A stretch of DNA of 64,000 nt. Origin: DATAYA01 sp963754235. GTDB lineage: Bacteria > Pseudomonadota > Alphaproteobacteria > Acetobacterales > Acetobacteraceae. Positions 10,043 to 16,101 of this stretch are shown piece after piece; within the stretch, counting starts at the first letter, position 1, and every line of letters starts with the position of its first letter. Made by a program: the position numbers and the translations under genes. Under the pieces are notes generated by a model that ran no database searches, had not been told where the DNA came from, and was given only the letters and a program-made list of their open reading frames with translations. The stretch lies in assembly GCA_963754235.1 (NCBI GenBank), contig CAVWFK010000036.1, forward strand, positions 1-64,000, written 5' to 3'.

Positions 10043-10376
10043 GTTGCGGGAGGAGATGCGGGGTGTGACGCGTGGCGAGCGGCAGGCTTCGTCGCTCCCT
10101 GCGGCGCCGCTGCTCGCTGCGCTGTCTCGGGACGCGCTCGACTTGTTGGGCGTCCTGCTGCGGGAACGGCCTGCGAGCGTGACCGAGCTGGTGGCGCTGA
10201 CAGGGCGGGCGCAGCCAAATGTATCCCGGTCGCTGCAATTGCTCGCGAGGCACCGCCTGATCCGATTGGTGCGGGAAGGGCGCGAAGTCAGGCCGGAGCC
10301 GATCGCAAGCGCGGTACGGGTGGACTTGGCGACCGGCACCTATGAGACAACGCCGGCATCGGCAGCGGCGGCCTGA
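10020..10376 (+). CDS. HTH antitoxin/repressor of the TumE-TumA module (MarR-like, HVO_A0114 type)
   Basis: A 118-residue winged-helix protein. The HTH core is near residues 45-80 (SVTELVALTGRAQPNVSRSL), followed by a wing with RLVREGREVRPEP. Such proteins partner TumE toxins and usually repress their own operon, here probably through the ATATC-N7-GATAT site. The ATG at 10020-10022 lies inside the toxin gene. An acidic and basic N-terminal helix (LTELREEMRG) may bind the toxin; that is inference. Confidence 0.7.
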   Translation: MTRTSLTELREEMRGVTRGERQASSLPAAPLLAALSRDALDLLGVLLRERPASVTELVALTGRAQPNVSRSLQLLARHRLIRLVREGREVRPEPIASAVRVDLATGTYETTPASAAAA

Positions 10377-10393
10377 CTACCGGGCGCGGCGGC

Positions 10394-10624
10394 TCAGTCG
10401 CCCGCCGAGGCGATCCGGACCCGCGGCTCGGGCCGCACCGCATCCCGCACGGCTTCCTGCCAGTCCTTCGCCAGCGCCGGGTCGGCCGGTGATCCGTCAT
10501 CGAGCAGCGCCATGCCACCGAGCAGCGCGCCGAGCTGGTCGGACCCAGCCAGCGCGTACTGCCGTTCGAGGAACAGCACCATCGCCCGGTAGGCCTGCTC
10601 GGCGGTCAAAGTGGTCTTGCTCAT
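10394..10624 (-). CDS. Small conserved-looking protein, possible antitoxin/immunity partner
   Basis: I cannot assign a family with certainty. The 76-residue protein begins with a helix (TLTAEQAYRAMVLFLERQY), then a SDQLGALLGGM segment and an acidic DGSPADPALAKDW stretch, a pattern I associate with small conserved proteins next to toxin-like genes. Its start at 10622-10624 overlaps the stop of the upstream 103-residue gene (ATGA), so the two form one operon. It is acidic-to-neutral, as antitoxins or immunity proteins often are. It is convergent with tumA. Confidence 0.5.
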   Translation of the reverse strand: MSKTTLTAEQAYRAMVLFLERQYALAGSDQLGALLGGMALLDDGSPADPALAKDWQEAVRDAVRPEPRVRIASAGD

Positions 10625-10932
10625 CGGTCCTCCCGGCGTGGCCGCAGCAGAGCGAGACCACTGCTCGGCGCAAAGTTTCGCGGCTGCGCGTTGACCCCGC
10701 CATTCACGATCTGGCCCGCCCTCGTCTTAACCCAGATTTGGGAGCCGTCGGACCGGTTGCGACCATACCACGCGTTGCCGTACCTGTCCGTGCCTCGAAA
10801 GACGGCGGCATCATTCGCCACCTCCACCAGCAACGCGCGGTTCTCCGGCGTGTCCGGGAGATGTCCCAGATCGGCGCGAAAGATGCGCCGCAACCGACCG
10901 GCGCTCTCGCTCGGCAGCGCGATGGCCGGCAT
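10621..10932 (-). CDS. Small unknown protein, possible toxin of a two-gene module
   Basis: Unrecognised 103-residue protein, basic at the C-terminus. The central part DRYGNAWYGRN and VKTRAGQIVNGGVN is compact and rich in aromatic and polar residues. It resembles C-terminal toxin tips of polymorphic toxins, but without a signal or trafficking domain. It is followed by the 76-residue gene with a 4-nt overlap. The pair sits between cmk and tumA inside an otherwise conserved housekeeping cluster. An inserted toxin-antitoxin or orphan toxin-immunity pair is inference from size, overlap and location. Confidence 0.5.
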   Translation of the reverse strand: MPAIALPSESAGRLRRIFRADLGHLPDTPENRALLVEVANDAAVFRGTDRYGNAWYGRNRSDGSQIWVKTRAGQIVNGGVNAQPRNFAPSSGLALLRPRREDR

Positions 10933-10955
10933 GGCAGATCGCTCAGCCGGCAGGG

Positions 10956-11612
10956 CTAGCGCCCCACCCCGCCCAGCCGCTCCCGCACAATCGCGAGCGC
11001 CGCGGCGTACGCGGCCTCCGGGTCGAGCGCCGTCGTGTCCAGCGTCACCGCGTCCGGCGCCGGCCGCAAAGGAGCCGCGGTGCGGGTGCGGTCCTGCTCG
11101 TCGCGCAGCGCGATCTCCGCCTCCACCTCCGCGAGCGGCACCGCGATCCCGCGCGCGGCAAGCTCGCGCCAGCGGCGCCGGGCGCGCACGGCGGCGCTCG
11201 CGGTCACGAACAGCTTCACCGCGGCGTCGGGAAACACGACCGTTCCAACGTCGCGCCCGTCCAGCACGGCGCCCCGCCCGGCCCCGAAGCCGCGCTGAAA
11301 TTCGAGCAGGGCCGCGCGCACCGCCGGCATCGCCGCGACCAGGCTCGACGCGCGATCGGCCTCGGGCCCGCGCAAGTCGGACCGTTCGAGATCGGCGGGA
11401 TCGAGCGCACGCGCCGCCGCCGCGGCCGCCGCCGCATCGGCCGGATCGCCGCCCGCGTCCAGCACCCGCCGTCCGACCGCCCGATACAACAGCCCGGTAT
11501 CGAGATGCGGCAGCCCGAGCTCGGCCGCGAGCCGCCGCGCCAGCGTGCCCTTCCCGGACGCGGCCGGCCCGTCGATCGCGATCATCGGCGCGATCACCGG
11601 CGGGCGGGTCAC
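10956..11612 (-). CDS. cmk: Cytidylate kinase
   Basis: Phosphorylates CMP and dCMP to the diphosphates. The 218-residue protein has the P-loop GPAASGKGT at residues 15-23, the HLDTGLLYRAVG substrate motif near 36, DGRDVGTVVFPDA near 117 and the lid-region arginines in RARRRWREL near 144. The start at 11610-11612 overlaps the aroA stop (ATGA). An internal ATG (APMIAIDGP) would give a shorter form, but the overlap favours the longer one. Ala-rich insertions near 60 are typical of this GC content. Confidence 0.93.
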   Translation of the reverse strand: MTRPPVIAPMIAIDGPAASGKGTLARRLAAELGLPHLDTGLLYRAVGRRVLDAGGDPADAAAAAAAARALDPADLERSDLRGPEADRASSLVAAMPAVRAALLEFQRGFGAGRGAVLDGRDVGTVVFPDAAVKLFVTASAAVRARRRWRELAARGIAVPLAEVEAEIALRDEQDRTRTAAPLRPAPDAVTLDTTALDPEAAYAAALAIVRERLGGVGR

Positions 11613-12946
11613 GCGAACGCCGCCCCCAGACCCTCCATCAGTGCCAGGAAGCCCGGAAAGCTGGTGTCGATGAAGCCGGTGTCGTCCACGCGCACCGCCG
11701 CGCGCGACGCGAGCCCCAGCACCAGCGCACTCATCGCGAGCCGATGATCCATTTGCGTCGCGACCAGGCCGCCGCCGGGCGGGGCGCCGTCGCAGCCCTC
11801 GATCACGAGATCGTCGCCCTCGATTGCGACCCGCACCCCGTTTGCCGCGAGCATCGCGGCCGTCGCGGCGAGCCGGTCGCTCTCCTTCACGCGCAGCTCG
11901 CGCAGGCCCCGCAGCCGCGTCGTCCCCCGCGCGCAGGCGGCGGCGACGGCCAGGATCGGGTATTCGTCGATCATGCTCGGCGCCCGCTCCCAGGGCACGT
12001 CGATCGCGCGCAAGCCGCTATGGCTCACCACCAGATCGCCCACCGTCTCGCCGCCTTCGAGGCGCGCGCCCGAGACCGTGATTGCCGCCCCCATCTCCCG
12101 TAGGCAATCCAGCAGCCCGGTCCGCAGCGGATTGAGGCCGATGCCCTCCAGTGTCACCCGCGACCCCTCCACCAGCAGCCCCGCCACCAACGGGAACGCC
12201 GCAGAAGACGGATCGCCCGGCACGATCACGTCGCGCGCGCGCAACTCGGGCTGGCCGCGCAGCCGGATCACCCGGCCCCGCTCGCCGACCGTCTCCACCG
12301 CGATCTCGGCGCCGAAATGGCGCAGCATGTTCTCGCTGTGATCGCGCGTCGCCTCCGGCTCTTCGACGCGGGTTTCGCCGGGCGCGTTCAGCCCGGCCAG
12401 CAGCACCGCCGACTTCACCTGCGCCGAGGGCACCGGCACACGATAATCAAACGGCAGCGCCTCGCGCGCGCCCTCGATCGCGAGCGGCAGGCGCCCGCCA
12501 TCGCGGCCGGCGAAGCGGGCGCCGCAGGCAGCGAGCGGGTCGGTCACGCGGCGCATCGGCCGCCGTCGCAGGCTCGCGTCGCCGGTCATCACCGCGAACA
12601 GGTCGTGGCTCGCCAGGATGCCGCAGAGCAGCCGCGCGGCGGTGCCGGAATTGCCCATGTCCAGCACGTCTTTGGGCTCCGCCAGCCCCCCGATGCCGCG
12701 CCCGGCCACCAGCCAGTCGCCGCCCGGCCGGCACGCGACCTCGGCGCCGAGCGCACGCATGGCGGCCGCCGTGCGCAGCACGTCCTCGCCCTCCAGCAGC
12801 CCGGTGATGCGCGTCTCTCCGACCGCGAGTGCCCCGATCATCAGCGCGCGATGGCTGATCGACTTGTCGCCCGGCACGCGGATGCGCCCGGCGAGCGGCC
12901 GGGCCGGGCGGGAGGCGGCGAGCGGACGGGCGGGCATCGCGGACAT
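11609..12946 (-). CDS. aroA: 3-phosphoshikimate 1-carboxyvinyltransferase (EPSP synthase)
   Basis: Shikimate-pathway enzyme joining shikimate-3-phosphate and PEP. The 445-residue chain has the PGDKSISHR motif at 25-33, NSGTAARLL near 97, the central LRVKESDRLAATA motif near 340 and DDTGFIDTSFP near 420. Start choice is uncertain: in-frame ATGs occur at 12937, 12946, 12964 and 12982, the last three created by an 18-bp tandem repeat. I chose 12946 (MSAMPARP), which gives normal family length. No strong ribosome-binding site precedes any of them. Confidence 0.93.
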   Translation of the reverse strand: MSAMPARPLAASRPARPLAGRIRVPGDKSISHRALMIGALAVGETRITGLLEGEDVLRTAAAMRALGAEVACRPGGDWLVAGRGIGGLAEPKDVLDMGNSGTAARLLCGILASHDLFAVMTGDASLRRRPMRRVTDPLAACGARFAGRDGGRLPLAIEGAREALPFDYRVPVPSAQVKSAVLLAGLNAPGETRVEEPEATRDHSENMLRHFGAEIAVETVGERGRVIRLRGQPELRARDVIVPGDPSSAAFPLVAGLLVEGSRVTLEGIGLNPLRTGLLDCLREMGAAITVSGARLEGGETVGDLVVSHSGLRAIDVPWERAPSMIDEYPILAVAAACARGTTRLRGLRELRVKESDRLAATAAMLAANGVRVAIEGDDLVIEGCDGAPPGGGLVATQMDHRLAMSALVLGLASRAAVRVDDTGFIDTSFPGFLALMEGLGAAFA

Positions 12947-12998
12947 GGACGGGTCAGGGCGCATGGACGGGTCAGGGCGCATGGACGGGTCAGGGCGC
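12945..12998. repeat. 18-bp tandem repeat, three units, over the aroA start
   Basis: The unit ATGGACGGGTCAGGGCGC is repeated three times without change. On the minus strand each unit keeps the aroA frame open (RPDPSM) and offers an in-frame ATG. The array therefore multiplies possible start codons by steps of six residues. Confidence 0.85.
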
Positions 12999-13119
12999 TT
13001 AGCATCCCTCGCGGCGGTTTGACAGGCGAGCAGGCTGCGACGTTTGACAGTCACGCAGGCCGGTGGCATGGCCGCGCCCTCCGCCGGCCCGGCCGGCGTT
13101 GCGCGAAAGATCCCGCCCG

Positions 13120-13449
13120 ATGGTCAAGCCCGAACTCGGCACCAAGCGCGTCTGCGTCGCCTGCGGCACCCGCTTCTACGACCTGACCAGGACGCCCGCG
13201 ATCTGCCCGAAATGCGGCACCGAGCAGCCCGTCGAGCAGCCGCGGCTGCGCCGTCCGCCGAGTGCCGCCGCCGAGGACCGCCGGGCACGCAAGGCGCCGG
13301 TGCCGGAGGAGGCTGACGTCGAGCCCGTCGCCGCCGCCGACGAAGCGGAGGAGGATGTGCTGGAGGACACCTCCGACCTCGAGGACGACGCCGACGCGAT
13401 CGGCCCCGACATCGAGGTGGAACCCGAGGGCGACGAGACCGAGCGCTAG
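13120..13449 (+). CDS. FYDLN-acid family zinc-ribbon protein (TIGR02300)
   Basis: A 109-residue alphaproteobacterial protein of unknown function. The N-terminal CxxC...CxxC zinc ribbon (CVACGTRFYDLTRTPAICPKC, residues 12-32) is followed by a low-complexity acidic tail rich in Glu and Asp. It is divergent from aroA, which is its usual neighbour in alphaproteobacteria. The ATG at 13120 gives the standard MVKPELGTKR start. Two TTGACA-like hexamers (near 13018 and 13044) in the 173-bp divergent gap could be -35 elements; no clear -10 follows. Confidence 0.85.
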   Translation: MVKPELGTKRVCVACGTRFYDLTRTPAICPKCGTEQPVEQPRLRRPPSAAAEDRRARKAPVPEEADVEPVAAADEAEEDVLEDTSDLEDDADAIGPDIEVEPEGDETER

Positions 13450-13490
13450 GGACGAACGCCCGATCGCCGACATGATTTGGACACGCTGAT

Positions 13491-13904
13491 ATGCCCAAGC
13501 TGAATCGCATCGTCGAAACCGCCCTCTATGTTGATGACCTGGAACATGCGGCGCATTTCTACGAATCGAAGCTGGGGCTGGAGCCGCTGCGGAAGGCGGA
13601 GACGCTGTTCGCGTACGACGTCGGCGGGTCGAGCGTTCTGCTGCTTTTCAAACGGGGGGGATCACGGCGAACGCAGACGCTGCCGGGCGGCACAATCCCG
13701 CCGCACGACGGCTCCGGCCCGATCCATATGTGCTTCGCCATCGACGCTGAAGAACTGCCGCGATGGGAAGCCCGCCTTGAAGAACAAGGTATGGAGATTG
13801 AAGGCCGCACGACATGGGATCGCGGCGGGAAGAGCATCTATTTTCGTGATCCGGACGGTCACCTGCTCGAAATGATGACGCCGGGGACGTGGCGGATCTA
13901 CTGA
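13491..13904 (+). CDS. VOC-family (glyoxalase/dioxygenase-like) protein
   Basis: Predicted 137-residue metal-binding vicinal-oxygen-chelate protein with two beta-alpha-beta-beta-beta modules. VETALYVDDLEHAAHFYESKLGL opens the first and PIHMCFAID near 78 opens the second; the closing IYFRDPDGHLLEM near 120 supplies the metal Glu. The metal set is probably Glu/His type. The specific reaction (lyase, dioxygenase or antibiotic modification) cannot be told. It stands 41 bp after the FYDLN gene on the same strand. Confidence 0.8.
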   Translation: MPKLNRIVETALYVDDLEHAAHFYESKLGLEPLRKAETLFAYDVGGSSVLLLFKRGGSRRTQTLPGGTIPPHDGSGPIHMCFAIDAEELPRWEARLEEQGMEIEGRTTWDRGGKSIYFRDPDGHLLEMMTPGTWRIY

Positions 13905-13917
13905 GGGCGCGGCTTCG

Positions 13918-15342
13918 ATGGCGAATTTCGCATTCGAGGGGCAGACCTGGAGCTCTCCAGTCATTACCTGGAGCTTCGAGGACCAGACGTATCCCACCGA
14001 TGCGCGCACGCCGTTCTCGGAGCCAATCTCCAGTCCCTATCAGGCGACTGTGCTCGCCGCGCTGGCGCGCTGGCAGGGGGTCTCCGGCATCGCCTTCGAA
14101 CAGGTGGCGGACAGCCCCAACCCGTCGCAGGCGGCCGACATCCGGATCGGCTTCGCCGCGTTGCCCGGCAGCACTGAGATCGGCGAGACCGATCTGACGC
14201 GGGCACCCGACGGCACCAATTTCCTGCCCGACGTGCTGGTCCGGCTGGAGGATCCGGCATTCGATCCGCTGTTCTCCGACTCCAGCGGCGCGCTCACCTA
14301 CCAGGGCACCGCGACCACGCTCTACCAGGTGGCGCTGCACGAGATCGGCCACGCGCTCGGCCTCAACCATTCCACCGACCCGCACGCCGTGATGTTTCCC
14401 ACCGTCGGGCCGGACAATCCCGACCTCGACGGCTCCGACATCGCCGGCATCGACGTCCTCTATCCGCCGACGGCTCCGCCACCGCCGCCGCCGCCCGTAG
14501 TCGCGGCGGGCAGCCTCTATACCGATGGCGGCCAGAGTGCGGCGATCACCACCGGAACTGGCGCCAATACCGTGGTCGGCTCGGTCGGCAACGACACCAT
14601 CACCACCGGCACCGGCACCAACCTGATCGGCCCCGGCAGCGGCAACGATCTGATCGTCTCGAACGGCGCCGACACGATCTTCCCCGGCGGCGGCTCGAAC
14701 ACCGTGTTCGCGGCCGGGCACGTGCTGGCGGCGGTCGGCGCCAGCACGCTCTTCTTCATCAACGGCAGCCAGAGCAGCACCGTGCTCGGCGGCGGCGCCG
14801 GCAATGCGGTGATCAACGGCGGCGTGGGCGGCGGATTGTTCGCAGCCGGCGCGGGCGGCGGCAGCGTGATCTTCGCCGGTGCCGGCGCGAGCACCATCTT
14901 CGGCGCGGCCAGTGGCGACGTGCTGTTCGCCGGCGGTAGCGCCCCCGACCTGCTGCTCGCCGGCGCCGGCAACGAGACCCTCTCCGGCCTCGGCTCCAGC
15001 GGCGCCAACCAGCTTTACGGCGGCAGCGGCAACGATCTGATCGGCGGCGGGGCGGGGCCCGAAAGCTTCTTCGCCGGCACCGGCAACGACACCTTCATCG
15101 CCGGCAGCGGCGCCGATCTCTATGCATTCAGCAACGGCGCCGCGGGCGGGCAGGATCTGATCGAGGGGTTCAACCAGGGCAAGGGCGATCTGGTGAGCCT
15201 GCAAGGCTACGCCGCGGGTGCCGCCGCGGCGGCGGTCGCCGGGCAGGCCGCCTCGGCTGCCGGCACTACGCTCACGCTCGCCGACAACACCACGATCACC
15301 TTCGCCGGTGTCGGACACCTCTCCACGTCCGCCTTCGCCTGA
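13918..15342 (+). CDS. Secreted matrixin-like zinc metalloprotease with Gly/Asp-rich RTX-like repeats
   Basis: A 474-residue protein. The N-terminal catalytic domain (1-185) has the metzincin signature HEIGHALGLNH at 141-151 and a Met-turn VMFP near 158. A Pro-rich hinge (PTAPPPPPPP) follows. The remaining 280 residues are GGxGN-type repeats (GGSGNDLIGGG, FAGTGNDTF) resembling calcium-binding RTX/haemolysin repeats, and a hydrophobic-rich C-terminal segment ends in SAFA. There is no Sec signal, so type I secretion is likely, but no type I exporter is in the window. A genuine stop follows the repeats. Confidence 0.85.
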   Translation: MANFAFEGQTWSSPVITWSFEDQTYPTDARTPFSEPISSPYQATVLAALARWQGVSGIAFEQVADSPNPSQAADIRIGFAALPGSTEIGETDLTRAPDGTNFLPDVLVRLEDPAFDPLFSDSSGALTYQGTATTLYQVALHEIGHALGLNHSTDPHAVMFPTVGPDNPDLDGSDIAGIDVLYPPTAPPPPPPPVVAAGSLYTDGGQSAAITTGTGANTVVGSVGNDTITTGTGTNLIGPGSGNDLIVSNGADTIFPGGGSNTVFAAGHVLAAVGASTLFFINGSQSSTVLGGGAGNAVINGGVGGGLFAAGAGGGSVIFAGAGASTIFGAASGDVLFAGGSAPDLLLAGAGNETLSGLGSSGANQLYGGSGNDLIGGGAGPESFFAGTGNDTFIAGSGADLYAFSNGAAGGQDLIEGFNQGKGDLVSLQGYAAGAAAAAVAGQAASAAGTTLTLADNTTITFAGVGHLSTSAFA

Positions 15343-15369
15343 CCGACAAGGCCGGCAGGAGGTAAAGAC

Positions 15370-15771
15370 ATGCGTGCGATTCCGCTGGGAGTGAAGGGAA
15401 GCTTCACGCTCGCCGTCGCGCCCGCGCACTTGGCCAACCAGTTCAAGGATGCCACGCTGCCGCCGGTGCTGGCGACTCCCATGATGATCCTGGCGATGGA
15501 GAATGCGGCGCTCAACGCCATTCGCGACTATCTGGAACCCGGCGAGAGTGCCGTCGGCACGGCGGTCGATATCCGCCACCTCGCGGCGACGCCGGTCGGG
15601 CAGCGCGTGACGGCAGAGGCGGAAGTCATCAAGGTCGAAGGCCGACGGATCGTCTTCGCAGTAACCGCACGTGACGAGGTCGAGGACATCGGCAGGGGCA
15701 TCCATGAACGGATGGTGGTCGACGTCCACCGCGTAACACAGCGCCTGAACGCTAAGAGCAATCGGGGATAG
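15370..15771 (+). CDS. Hotdog thioesterase, FlK (fluoroacetyl-CoA thioesterase)-like
   Basis: A 133-residue hotdog-fold protein. The catalytic set of FlK-type enzymes can be followed: Thr in LATPMMILAMEN (near 39), Glu in the same helix and His in VDIRHLAATPVG (near 70). The C-terminal IHERMVVDVHR strand also fits. It would hydrolyse a small acyl-CoA thioester; the substrate is unknown, and fluoroacetyl-CoA is only the family namesake. The ribosome-binding site is AGGAGG, 8 nt upstream. Confidence 0.8.
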   Translation: MRAIPLGVKGSFTLAVAPAHLANQFKDATLPPVLATPMMILAMENAALNAIRDYLEPGESAVGTAVDIRHLAATPVGQRVTAEAEVIKVEGRRIVFAVTARDEVEDIGRGIHERMVVDVHRVTQRLNAKSNRG

Positions 15772-15774
15772 ACG

Positions 15775-16060
15775 AATTCGTCGATGCCGGTCCCGAACTT
15801 CAGGTCCTCATACAGACGCTCCGCGCCCCGGAGATGCCGCTCATTGCACGGCCAGCGCACAGCCCCCATTTGCAGGATCAACTCGTAGGTCAAGCCCGAA
15901 TAGTCGCACGGCCGGCCCTTCGACACCTTGCGCCATTCCTCGAACGCATCCCTGGGCTCCGTGAAGGGGATCAGCGGGGCTCCGTCGCGATCCTTGAAGT
16001 CCAACTTATTGGCCACCTCTACCTTCTCGATCGCATCGTACCGTGACCATTCGAGTCCGT
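15775..16060 (-). pseudogene. Fragment of a molybdopterin oxidoreductase-like gene
   Basis: An uninterrupted reading of about 95 residues on the minus strand with protein-like composition. It includes LEWSRYDAIEKVEV, PLIPFTEPRDAFEEW and GAVRWPCNERH followed by GAERLYEDLKFGTG. The last part recalls the WPC...G..RLYxDxxFxT segment of nitrate reductase/formate dehydrogenase-type catalytic subunits. There is no start, and the frame then runs into sequence antisense to the thioesterase gene. It occupies most of the 330-bp gap before the peroxidase gene. The family assignment is tentative. Confidence 0.45.
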
Positions 16061-16101
16061 TCCCCTCGCGTTCAGAAACCCAGACCCGCAAGGAGCGACG
16101 C

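Noticed and set aside
13648..15729. Minus-strand frame of nearly 700 residues opposite the metalloprotease
   Set aside because: Produced by the repetitive GGC-rich codons of the RTX-like region; no start signal or homology pattern.
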